27,244 nucleotides of DNA from an uncultured Bacilli bacterium (GTDB taxonomy: Bacteria > Bacillota_I > Bacilli_A > RF39 > UBA660): NCBI GenBank assembly GCA_948497845.1, contig CAOOMX010000014.1, positions 1 to 27,244 of the forward strand. The letters are read 5' to 3'. The translations under genes and the position numbers were made by a program. Below are positions 6,991-13,940 of the stretch, one piece after another; positions within the stretch are counted from its first letter, which is position 1, and the number at the start of each line of letters is the position of its first letter. Under the pieces are notes generated by a model. That model worked only from the letters and a program-made list of their open reading frames with translations, ran no database searches and had not been told where the DNA came from.

Positions 6991-6999
6991 TGCTAATAT
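6991..6999 (+). promoter_or_regulatory. Extended -10 promoter candidate for the divergent PF06541 gene
   Basis: TGC followed by TAATAT (6994-6999) lies 20 bases before the ATG at 7020; no convincing -35 is visible. Confidence 0.4.
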
Positions 7000-7019
7000 A
7001 GCTTTGTTAGAGGTGGCGT

Positions 7020-7646
7020 ATGGAAAAGTTCTTTTTTTATTTTTTTGTTTTTTATGTGGGTTCTTTTTTAGGCTTTTTATTAGAAGAAGGTTGGTGTTTT
7101 ATTAGGCATCATAAGTTTTTATCTAGAAAAGGCTTGATTTATGAACCTATTATTCCTATTTATGGGGTAGCTTCTTTGTTTATTTTTGTCTTGGCTAGAA
7201 AAGTAAAATATCAATATTTAGCAGTTTTTCTCATAGGAATGGTGGTAGCTACAATTGTTGAGTATTTGAGCAGTTATTTACAAGAGGTTCTTTTCCATAC
7301 AAAATCTTGGGATTATTCAAATATGCCTTTTAATTTACATGGCCGTGTTAATATGCTTTATTCGATTGGATTTGGCTTGGCTGCAATGTTTTTTATAAGA
7401 TTTTTAGGAAAGTTATCTCGTATTTTAGCTAAATTTAGTTCTTTAGAAATGCTTAAAACGATTATTGTTTTTTTGATTGTTTTCTTTTTTGTTGATGTTT
7501 TTATATCCTTAATAGCTTGTATTCGACATAAACACAGAAGAGAAAATAATGCTAAAGCTACATTCATTGGTATGTGGCTTGATAAAATGTATCCAGATGA
7601 GAGGATAGATAAGATATTTAATAATGCTAAAGTTATTTCTTTATAA
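7020..7646 (+). CDS. Second PF06541 (CmpB-like) membrane protein, 208 aa
   Basis: This protein has the same signature as its divergent neighbour: VGSFLGFLLEEGWCF, then SRKGLIYEPIIPIYG, a YLQEVLFHTKSWDYS segment and further membrane helices, so the two are paralogues. About five hydrophobic segments are followed by a positively charged cytoplasmic tail from around residue 165 (RHKHRRENN). The tail continues some 40 residues beyond the last helix and is absent from the neighbour. The usual YGPWLPIYG box reads YEPIIPIYG here, a departure inside the most conserved part. The start has GAGGTG four bases upstream. Role and substrate are unknown; the divergent arrangement suggests shared control from the 150-base gap. 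Confidence 0.8.
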   Translation: MEKFFFYFFVFYVGSFLGFLLEEGWCFIRHHKFLSRKGLIYEPIIPIYGVASLFIFVLARKVKYQYLAVFLIGMVVATIVEYLSSYLQEVLFHTKSWDYSNMPFNLHGRVNMLYSIGFGLAAMFFIRFLGKLSRILAKFSSLEMLKTIIVFLIVFFFVDVFISLIACIRHKHRRENNAKATFIGMWLDKMYPDERIDKIFNNAKVISL

Positions 7647-7653
7647 AAAAGTT

Positions 7654-7682
7654 TTTACGAACCGGTGTTTGTATGATACAAT
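7654..7682 (+). promoter_or_regulatory. Sigma-A promoter of the 7702 operon
   Basis: TTTACG (7654-7659), a 17-base spacer and TACAAT (7677-7682) preceded by TGA. No other clear promoter is seen until after 12811, so it may drive the whole nucleotide/base-repair gene chain. Confidence 0.65.
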
Positions 7683-7701
7683 AGAATGAGGAGGATATTT
7701 T

Positions 7702-8502
7702 ATGAAAAAAGAACATAAATATTTTATCTTATTTATTGCCTTTTTTTCCTTAACTTTTATTTTGTGTGGTTTTATAAAATGGAAAGTTTATCAGGAAAAA
7801 GAGAAGATTGTGTATTTAATGGATGAAGGATTAGTGGCTATTCATCTTAAGTTTGATAAGAAAAATACTCCTTTGGTAAGTGAAGTAGAGTTGTTAGATG
7901 ATGATGCTAAAATATTATATAAAAATGTAAATTTTGTTGATAAATCGCTCATTGATGTCGTTGATGAATGTATAAAAGGTGCTTCAGATAATTACTTAGT
8001 AAAAGTACATGTTTGGACAAATTGGGATAATATAGAATATTTTCAAAAGAGTCATTATAATATAGATGCTAAGTTTTTATCTAAAGAAAATTTGGATAAT
8101 TTAAAGGATATTGTTAAACCAGTCTTTTTGTTAGATCAAAAGTATTATAAAGTTGGTGCATCTCATGATTTTGCTATTACTTTTTTAAATGGTGGATTGA
8201 TGGAATATCATGTAGATGCTTATGAAGATGCAGTTTGTGTAGGTTATTATGGTGAAAACTGTAAAAAAACAATAGTGGATGATGCGTACTATAAAAAATA
8301 CATGGCACATCATAGATATAGTATAAATGCTTTATCATTAAAAATGGATGGAGATGGTAAAGACTATTTTCGTTATAAAGAGGCTAAACATGAATGTGTT
8401 GTACAATATAATCGGATTAAGTGTAGTTTTTTTAATCGGGCAAAAGATGATAAAGATTTAAGTGAAACTATTGAGTATTATGAAATAAGAGATGAGAAGT
8501 AG
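7702..8502 (+). CDS. Membrane-anchored extracytoplasmic protein of unknown function, 266 aa
   Basis: A short charged N-terminus (MKKEHK) is followed by one strongly hydrophobic helix at about residues 7-25, then a long hydrophilic domain, as in a type II membrane-anchored protein. The helix ends in LCG, but the residues before the Cys do not make a good lipobox, so lipoprotein processing is doubtful. The outer domain mixes helices and strands and contains several Cys residues (for example VCVGYYGENCKK near residues 177-188) that could form disulfides. I do not recognise the family. The start is firm: GAGGAGGA lies six bases before the ATG. The next gene begins three bases after this stop. Confidence 0.7.
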   Translation: MKKEHKYFILFIAFFSLTFILCGFIKWKVYQEKEKIVYLMDEGLVAIHLKFDKKNTPLVSEVELLDDDAKILYKNVNFVDKSLIDVVDECIKGASDNYLVKVHVWTNWDNIEYFQKSHYNIDAKFLSKENLDNLKDIVKPVFLLDQKYYKVGASHDFAITFLNGGLMEYHVDAYEDAVCVGYYGENCKKTIVDDAYYKKYMAHHRYSINALSLKMDGDGKDYFRYKEAKHECVVQYNRIKCSFFNRAKDDKDLSETIEYYEIRDEK

Positions 8503-8505
8503 TTT

Positions 8506-9252
8506 ATGGAATTAGTAGAAAAAATAGAGAAATTATTAAATTTGTATGAGAAGGGTTTATTAGGTGGAGAAGTTATGCCTGAAGATGCAAATCCTGGTTT
8601 AAAAAAGAATAGTTTAGAAAATTATTTATATTTTACGTTGCCAATGGCTTTGAATTATCAAAGAAATTCTTACACTTTGTGGCAAGCGGCTTTAAAAACT
8701 TATCAGGATGATGAAACTCGTTTTGTTTTTTCTCCGCAGGAGTGTTTAAATAAAGGCTTTTTGGAAGTGCAAAAAGCTTTGGTAAAGTATCGTGTTGCTT
8801 TGCAAAAAGATAAGCAAACGGAAATTTGGCTTGCTCTTTGTCAAACTTTTGTAGAGTTATTTAATGGAGATATAAGAAAATTATTTAAGAACAACCTTTA
8901 TGATGTTGATCAAATAAGGGAATATATGCAAGTTTTAAATAAAAAAAGATTTCCTTATCTTTCTGGAACTAAGTTGTGTAATTATTGGTTGTATGTTATT
9001 TGGCAATATACGGATATGGAATATATAAATTTAAACCATTTGACTGTAGCTCCAGATACACATGTTTGTAAAGCTACTTTTAAGCTTGGTCTTATAAATG
9101 AAGTTGAATTAAATTCTACAAATGTTCAAAAGTTAGTTATCACACGATGGAATGATGCCTTAAAAGGAACAAAATATTGTCCGATAGATATTCATACACC
9201 ATTATGGCTTTGGAGTAGAGGGGGATTTATTGATTTGGAGGTAGAAAAATGA
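8506..9252 (+). CDS. Unknown protein with a possible HhH DNA-glycosylase-like fold, 248 aa
   Basis: The protein is helical, rich in Trp and Tyr, and has no membrane segment. Residues from about 145 onwards carry FPYLSGTKLCNYWLYVI, which resembles the helix-hairpin-helix of glycosylases, followed by LTVAPDTHVCKATFKLGLI. That second stretch is like the VPVDxHVxRxTxxxGLI segment carrying the catalytic Asp in AgoG/OGG-type enzymes. The end (CPIDIHTPLWLWSRGGF) is distinctive. The assignment rests on these patterns and on context: the gene overlaps by four bases (ATGA) with a HAM1-like gene in an operon that ends in MutY. It could also be a related nucleoside hydrolase. No clear Lys of a bifunctional glycosylase can be fixed by eye. 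Confidence 0.4.
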   Translation: MELVEKIEKLLNLYEKGLLGGEVMPEDANPGLKKNSLENYLYFTLPMALNYQRNSYTLWQAALKTYQDDETRFVFSPQECLNKGFLEVQKALVKYRVALQKDKQTEIWLALCQTFVELFNGDIRKLFKNNLYDVDQIREYMQVLNKKRFPYLSGTKLCNYWLYVIWQYTDMEYINLNHLTVAPDTHVCKATFKLGLINEVELNSTNVQKLVITRWNDALKGTKYCPIDIHTPLWLWSRGGFIDLEVEK

Positions 9253-9869
9253 AAAAAATATTATTTGCAACAACGAATCCTGCAAAATTAAGTAATTATA
9301 AGGAAATTCTTAAAACGGAAGGAATCGAATTGCTTACTTTAGCAGATTTAAATTTGAATTTGCATGTTGAAGAAACAGGGCGTGATGCTTTGGAAAATGC
9401 TTATATTAAAGCTAAAGCTTATTTTTTAGCTACAGGACTTCCTACTATTGGCATGGATAACAATTTGTTTATTGAAGGTATTGCAGATGATAAGCAGCCT
9501 GGTTGTTATGTAAGACGTGTTAATGGTAAAGAATTAACCGATGATGAAATGATAGATTACTATACAAAATTAGTTAAAGATAATGGTGGGAAGTTATTAG
9601 CTAAGTGGGTTTATGGCATGGTTTTAGTAACAGATAAAGACCTTTATAAACATTCTTGGAGTTATGAAAATTTTTATCTTGTTGATACTCCTAGTGAAAT
9701 TAGAAATCCTGGATATCCGCTAGATTCTATAAGTATTAATCCTATTAATAATAAGTATATTGTGGAATTGACTTTGGAAGAACAAAAGGAAAGAAATATT
9801 AGGAAAAGTAGTGATGGCGTAATCGAATTTATATTATCTAGTATGAAGGAGGAAGTTTGTGAAAAATAA
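9249..9869 (+). CDS. Divergent HAM1/RdgB-family non-canonical purine NTP pyrophosphatase, 206 aa
   Basis: The N-terminus has the family's nucleotide-binding start (ILFATTNPAKLSNYKEIL, residues 4-21). The conserved ETGRDALENAYIKAKA (42-57) matches the E..tf.eNA..KA motif. HAM1/RdgB enzymes hydrolyse dITP, XTP and similar to monophosphates, keeping damaged purines out of DNA and RNA. Two motifs depart from the family. The DDSGL loop reads MDNNL (69-73), keeping the second Asp (D70) thought to be catalytic. The C-terminal SHRxxA motif that helps recognise the base is not seen; the region reads RNIRKSSDGV instead. Substrate preference may therefore differ. The start overlaps the previous stop as ATGA, with GGAGG upstream. 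Confidence 0.75.
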   Translation: MKKILFATTNPAKLSNYKEILKTEGIELLTLADLNLNLHVEETGRDALENAYIKAKAYFLATGLPTIGMDNNLFIEGIADDKQPGCYVRRVNGKELTDDEMIDYYTKLVKDNGGKLLAKWVYGMVLVTDKDLYKHSWSYENFYLVDTPSEIRNPGYPLDSISINPINNKYIVELTLEEQKERNIRKSSDGVIEFILSSMKEEVCEK

Positions 9870-10182
9870 AGTTATTACAATGTGTGGAAGTAAAAAGTTT
9901 CAAGAAAAAGTAATGGATGTAGCTTTTTCTTTAGAATTGAAAGGTAATTGTATATTAACTCCGGTTTTTAAAATTAATACCGAAGGTGAAATATTAAGTG
10001 AAGAAGAAATAAATATTTTAAGTAAAATGCATTTTCGAAAAATAGAATTATCTGATGCTATATATGTTGTGAATGTAGGGGGATATATTGGAAAAAGTGT
10101 TAAAAATGAAATAGAATACGCTAAGCAATTAGGAAAAGAAATTCTATATTTAGAAGAAATAAATGGTGATGTTCATGTATAA
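9859..10182 (+). CDS. Nucleoside 2-deoxyribosyltransferase-like protein (DUF4406-type), 107 aa
   Basis: The protein starts with a strand and turn ITMCGSKKF (6-14) and has a central helix with MHFRKIELSDAIYVVNVGGYIGKS, followed by VKNEIEYAKQLGKEILYLE. This is the compact Rossmann-like fold of the 2-deoxyribosyltransferase/DUF4406 group. In that fold the SDAIYVVN and E-YA elements line the nucleotide pocket, and the Glu in NEIEYA is the likely catalytic or binding acid. Such enzymes swap or remove bases on deoxynucleosides. The start is GTG with AAGGAGGAAG just upstream, overlapping the previous gene by 11 bases, so translation is coupled. It is shorter than typical transferases (about 140-160 aa), so activity is unproven. 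Confidence 0.65.
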   Translation: MKNKVITMCGSKKFQEKVMDVAFSLELKGNCILTPVFKINTEGEILSEEEINILSKMHFRKIELSDAIYVVNVGGYIGKSVKNEIEYAKQLGKEILYLEEINGDVHV

Positions 10183-11029
10183 GGGGGTAATTATAGAAGA
10201 AAGTTTAATTGATGCAACCATTATAAGTGAATTTAATGTTGTCTCAACAGAAGTCGGGGAAGTAACTGAGTTAGAAAATACGCCTTGGTTAGATGTATGG
10301 ACAATGGATACAGTTTTAATTCCAGAAGATAAAATAGATGATTATGCTAAAAGATTAAGTGCATTAATTGATACAAAGTACTGTGCAGATTGGTATTGTG
10401 ATTTTAAAAATGATACATATCATTATGTGATTTTTGCAAATAAAGTTTTTAAATTAAATAGGAAGAGGAAAGAAGATTATCAAGATATGCAAAATTATGC
10501 TAAAAAGTTAGGTTTACCAGAATATCAATTGCCTAATTATAATGATCTTCCCCTTTCTTTATTGATGGGCTTTTTAATGGATGCAAAGCTTTCTACGTAT
10601 GCAAATGTTGGAGTTGAAAAGACAAAAAATTCTAGATTAGGTTCGTGCGATTATCATTATGAAACGGAATTAGAAGGCGAAAAAATGATTTATCATGATA
10701 CTTATTTTGGTGGAACAAAATTTATGGGAGAAGAAGTTGTTTATCGAGGGAGTGACGTTCCTAAATGGGGAATGAATTATTATGGTGTAACATTAGATGA
10801 TTCTTTAAGCGAAGATATTTTAGATAAAGTATTGCGTCCTGCTTTAATGCAAGTAGGTAAAGACAAAAGCGTTCTTCCTCTTAGAGGTCCTAAAGAATTT
10901 GTTAGTGAAGGTTATTTGTATACATTTTCTAGTGAAGGTGATATGGCTTCTTTTACTGGAACAGAAAAAATATATAAAGATGGGGTGCTTATATTTGAAT
11001 TACATTGTTTTGGGGGAATGATAGAATGA
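10175..11029 (+). CDS. Two-domain protein with C-terminal DUF5680, 284 aa
   Basis: Two regions are visible. Residues 1-120 (starting MYKGVIIEESL, with WYCDFKND and VIFANKVFKLN, ending in LGLPEYQLPNY) resemble a small stand-alone Bacillota family of unknown function. Residues about 128-284 match my recollection of DUF5680: FLMDAKLSTYANVG, then DYHYE, YHDTYFGGTKFMGEE, VYRG, WGMNYYG, LRGP and a C-terminal LHCFGGMIE. An earlier ATG at 10163 exists, but GGTGAT sits five bases before the ATG at 10175, giving an eight-base overlap with the previous gene. No catalytic motif is evident. Its place between nucleotide-pool genes and a methyltransferase hints at a small-molecule or nucleic-acid binding role, which is inference. 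Confidence 0.7.
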   Translation: MYKGVIIEESLIDATIISEFNVVSTEVGEVTELENTPWLDVWTMDTVLIPEDKIDDYAKRLSALIDTKYCADWYCDFKNDTYHYVIFANKVFKLNRKRKEDYQDMQNYAKKLGLPEYQLPNYNDLPLSLLMGFLMDAKLSTYANVGVEKTKNSRLGSCDYHYETELEGEKMIYHDTYFGGTKFMGEEVVYRGSDVPKWGMNYYGVTLDDSLSEDILDKVLRPALMQVGKDKSVLPLRGPKEFVSEGYLYTFSSEGDMASFTGTEKIYKDGVLIFELHCFGGMIE

Positions 11030-11781
11030 ATAAAGAAGAAGTAATGAAAATGAACCAAGATGGTTGGAATAAGCTTATTAAAAATAATTGTAATCATTCT
11101 AATACATCTCTTCCTGAATATGGTCCATTTATGGAAAATGAAGAGAAGTTACAATTGTTTAAAGATGTAGAAAATAAGAAAGTTTTAGAACTAGGTTGTG
11201 CTGCTGGAAAAAGCTTGGCCTATTTGAGACAAAAAGGTGCTAGTGAAGTTTGGGGCCTTGATATTAGTGAAGAGCAAATAAAAAAGGCGATAGATTTATC
11301 AATCCCTAATAGTCATTTCATAATAAGTCCAATGGAAGATATTGTTGATGAAATTCCTGCTAATTATTTTGATTATGTTTTATCTTTATATAGTATTGGT
11401 TTTAGTGCTGATTTAAAAGAATCCTTTATTTCTGCTAATCATTATTTGAAAGAAAATGGGAAATTTATTCTTTGTTGGACACATCCTTTTTTCAATACTT
11501 TAACTTTAGAAAATGATAAAATTTTAGTAGGACGTTCTTATTTAGATGAAAATGTCAAAGAAATAACTAAGAGTGATATGCATATACCTATGGCCCAATT
11601 TAATTATAAAATATCAACTTTAGTTAATTCTTTAATTGATACAGGATTTGTTATTGATCAAATGATTGAAGAAAATACGATTACAGAAAATCATATTGGC
11701 AATTATCAAAGTTCTTATTGGGATGCACGTAAGCTAGGTGTTGCTCCGACAACTTTGATTATTATTGCTCATAAAAAGTAA
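11026..11781 (+). CDS. Class I SAM-dependent methyltransferase, 251 aa
   Basis: The Rossmann methyltransferase core is clear. Motif I is VLELGCAAGKSLAYL (53-67), the acidic end of strand 2 is VWGLDIS (75-81), and a motif IV-like FDYVLSLYSIGF is followed by LKENGKFILCWTHPF, as in Methyltransf_11 proteins. The N-terminus (GWNKLIKNN) is typical of small-molecule or tRNA methyltransferases of Bacillota. The substrate cannot be read from sequence. I start at the ATG overlapping the preceding stop as ATGA, with a GGGGG ribosome binding site, rather than at a start 21 bases upstream. It ends one base before the MutY gene, so the two are probably co-translated. Confidence 0.85.
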   Translation: MNKEEVMKMNQDGWNKLIKNNCNHSNTSLPEYGPFMENEEKLQLFKDVENKKVLELGCAAGKSLAYLRQKGASEVWGLDISEEQIKKAIDLSIPNSHFIISPMEDIVDEIPANYFDYVLSLYSIGFSADLKESFISANHYLKENGKFILCWTHPFFNTLTLENDKILVGRSYLDENVKEITKSDMHIPMAQFNYKISTLVNSLIDTGFVIDQMIEENTITENHIGNYQSSYWDARKLGVAPTTLIIIAHKK

Positions 11782-11782
11782 T

Positions 11783-12811
11783 ATGGATACGATTACACAA
11801 AAGTTAATTTCTTGGTATCAGGAAAATAAGCGGGATTTACCGTGGAGAAAAACAAAGAATTCTTATTATATTTGGGTTAGTGAAATTATGCTTCAACAAA
11901 CAAGGGTAGAGGCAGTTATTTCTTATTATGAAAAGTTTATAGAGAGGTTTCCAACAATAGAAAGTTTTGCTTCTGCAAATATTGATGAAGTGTTGAAGTA
12001 CTGGGAAGGCTTAGGGTATTATTCTAGAGTTCGAAATATGTATAAAACAGCTAATATTTTGATGGAGCAGAAAAAGAATGCTTTACCTGATAAAAGGGAT
12101 GAATTATTAGCTCTTCCAGGTATTGGTGCTTATACAGCGGGTGCTATTTTATCAATTGCTTATGAAATGCCAAGTGTGGCCATCGATGGAAATGTAGTTC
12201 GAATTATAGGAAGATATTATGCTATAGATAAGCCTTTTTTGAAAAATGAAAAAATATATTCTTCTTATGTTGCCAATATTTTACCCAAAGCAGATGCTGA
12301 TTCTTTTACACAGAGCTTTATGGATTTGGGAAGTAGTATTTGTTTACCTAAAAATCCTACATGTGAAATATGTCCTTTGCATGAGAATTGTTTGGCATTT
12401 AAAAAGAATGACATTTTAAAATATCCTGTAAAGAGTATTAAAAAGAAGCAGAAAATAGAAGAAAGAACGGTATTTTTATTTATTTGTGGTGATTTAATAG
12501 CGATTAGAAAAAGAAGTGAAAAAGGATTGCTTGCTTCCATGTATGAATTCCCAAATGATTTGGTAACATTATCTTTAATTGATTTAGAAAATTATTTGTT
12601 AGAGGAAAATATAGCCTATATGTCTGTTATTGATGCAGGAGATGCAAAACATGTTTTTTCTCATATTATTTGGCTTATGCGAGGCTTTATTGTTGAGGTG
12701 GATAAACCTTTTGGAGATTTTCTGTGGGTTAGTAAAAAGGATTTACAAGAAATTTACTCTATACCAAGTGCTTTTTCAGCTTTTTTAAAACAATTTATGG
12801 ATAGGAAGTAG
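11783..12811 (+). CDS. mutY: A/G-specific adenine glycosylase MutY
   Basis: MutY removes adenine mispaired with 8-oxoguanine. The 342-aa protein has the catalytic Glu in SEIMLQQTRV (E34), the helix-hairpin-helix LPGIGAYTAGAILSIAY, the catalytic Asp in AIDGNVVRI (about D135) and the iron-sulfur motif C-x6-C-x2-C-x5-C at C187, C194, C197 and C203. The C-terminal NUDIX-like domain that recognises 8-oxoG is present, with HVFSHIIW. Length is normal. No good ribosome binding site precedes the ATG, which follows the methyltransferase stop by one base, so it likely depends on coupled translation. It is the last gene of the nucleotide/base-repair chain and is followed by a terminator. Confidence 0.95.
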   Translation: MDTITQKLISWYQENKRDLPWRKTKNSYYIWVSEIMLQQTRVEAVISYYEKFIERFPTIESFASANIDEVLKYWEGLGYYSRVRNMYKTANILMEQKKNALPDKRDELLALPGIGAYTAGAILSIAYEMPSVAIDGNVVRIIGRYYAIDKPFLKNEKIYSSYVANILPKADADSFTQSFMDLGSSICLPKNPTCEICPLHENCLAFKKNDILKYPVKSIKKKQKIEERTVFLFICGDLIAIRKRSEKGLLASMYEFPNDLVTLSLIDLENYLLEENIAYMSVIDAGDAKHVFSHIIWLMRGFIVEVDKPFGDFLWVSKKDLQEIYSIPSAFSAFLKQFMDRK

Positions 12812-12832
12812 CCCAAACCTTTCCTTTTTTTT
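12803..12832 (+). terminator. Terminator after mutY
   Basis: AGGAAG (12803-12808) pairs with TTTCCT (12820-12825, one G-T pair) and is followed by a run of eight T. The stem is short, and its left arm overlaps the end of mutY. Confidence 0.5.
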
Positions 12833-12862
12833 GGCATACATTATTATTGGGAGGAAAAAATA

Positions 12863-13675
12863 ATGATAAAAGGAATTGATGTTTCTTCTTATCAAGGAAG
12901 AATAGATTGGGATAGGGTAAAACCTCATATTGATTTTGCAATACTAAGATGCGGATATGGAAATAATGTCAAAAGTCAAGATGATGTGTATTTTGAAAGA
13001 AATGCTAGTGAGTGCAAAAGATTAGGTATTCCTTTTGGGGTTTATTTATTTAGTTATGCAACTAATTTAAATGAAGCTAGAAGTGAAGTAGAACATACAT
13101 TACGTTTGATTAAGGACAAACAATTAGAATATCCAGTATTTTTAGATGTGGAAGCACGAAGACAGTTAGCATTACCAAAAAATCAATTAACAGAAATTGT
13201 TAAATATTATTGTGATGAAATGGAACATGCCGGTTATTATGTAGGTATTTATGCTAGCTTAGATCGTTTTAATAGTAATTTAAATTCACCAGAATTAGAT
13301 GCTTTTGATAAATGGGTAGCATTATGGAGTGATAGATTTACTTATAAAGGAAAAGCTGGTATGTGGCAAAGAACATCTTATGAAGAAATACCTGGAATTA
13401 ATGGTCGTGTTGATGGCGATGTTGCTTTTTATAATTATCCACAAATTATTCGAAATGCTGGTCTTAATCATTTAGATGAAACATTAAAGTATAAAAGAGG
13501 AGATAAACTTTATTTGTCTGGAGATGTTTATGAAGATAGTGATGCAACCGTTATTAGAGAAAAAATTTGTGATGAAGAAGTGACTATTGAAGCTGTTTTT
13601 GCAAATAAAGCTGCCCCTTATAAGATAAGTAATGGTTATGTAAAGCAAGAAGAGTTATATAAAAAATGTGATTAA
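12863..13675 (+). CDS. GH25 family lysozyme (muramidase) with C-terminal SH3-like domain, 270 aa
   Basis: GH25 enzymes cut the MurNAc-GlcNAc bond of peptidoglycan. The N-terminal GIDVSSYQG (4-12) holds the conserved Asp6, and FLDVEAR (93-99) carries Asp95 and the catalytic Glu97. YLFSYA (61-66) and the late VDGDVAFYN are also typical. Residues 206-270 form a beta-rich tail (KYKRGDKLYLSGDVYED) resembling the SH3-like or wall-binding tails of Clostridia lysozymes. There is no signal peptide or membrane helix: the catalytic domain begins at residue 2, as in phage endolysins and cytoplasmically stored lysozymes. The ribosome binding site GGGAGGAAA precedes the ATG. A strong terminator follows, so it is a one-gene unit. 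No holin is adjacent. Confidence 0.88.
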   Translation: MIKGIDVSSYQGRIDWDRVKPHIDFAILRCGYGNNVKSQDDVYFERNASECKRLGIPFGVYLFSYATNLNEARSEVEHTLRLIKDKQLEYPVFLDVEARRQLALPKNQLTEIVKYYCDEMEHAGYYVGIYASLDRFNSNLNSPELDAFDKWVALWSDRFTYKGKAGMWQRTSYEEIPGINGRVDGDVAFYNYPQIIRNAGLNHLDETLKYKRGDKLYLSGDVYEDSDATVIREKICDEEVTIEAVFANKAAPYKISNGYVKQEELYKKCD

Positions 13676-13689
13676 ATGATTTATATAAG

Positions 13690-13718
13690 AGCCTTTTCAT
13701 TGATGAAATGGCTTTTTT
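13690..13718 (+). terminator. Terminator of the GH25 gene
   Basis: AGCC-T-TTTCA (13690-13699) pairs with TGAAA-T-GGCT (13704-13713) with one T-T mismatch and a 4-base loop, followed by TTTTTT. Confidence 0.85.
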
Positions 13719-13730
13719 GTTCAAAAAATC

Positions 13731-13759
13731 TTGGTGATTAATTTGATGTATGATAAAAT
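13731..13759 (+). promoter_or_regulatory. Promoter of the UbiB-kinase operon
   Basis: TTGGTG (13731-13736), a 17-base spacer and TAAAAT (13754-13759) preceded by TGA, about 25 bases before the first ATG of the operon. Confidence 0.65.
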
Positions 13760-13784
13760 AATATTGAATTGTTGAGGTATGTTT

Positions 13785-13940
13785 ATGATATATGCTTTTG
13801 TAACTTTAAGTATTTTATCTATTTGGATTGCTATTATATTAATCGTCGTTTTTTTAGATTATAGTTCTATTTTACTGCCTTTACTTGCTTTAATTATGAC
13901 CGTTGTATTATTCGTTATTGGTTTTGGGAGTAAAAAATGA
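13785..13940 (+). CDS. Small two-helix membrane protein, 51 aa
   Basis: This short gene encodes MIYAFVTLSILSIWIAIILI and onward: one hydrophobic helix to about residue 22, a short polar link (LDYSS), a second helix to about residue 46 and a GSKK tail. The Shine-Dalgarno GAGGT lies seven bases before the ATG, a promoter lies upstream, and its TGA stop overlaps the start of the kinase gene as ATGA. These three signs make it a real gene despite its size. Function is unknown; coupling suggests it works with the kinase at the membrane. Confidence 0.75.
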   Translation: MIYAFVTLSILSIWIAIILIVVFLDYSSILLPLLALIMTVVLFVIGFGSKK

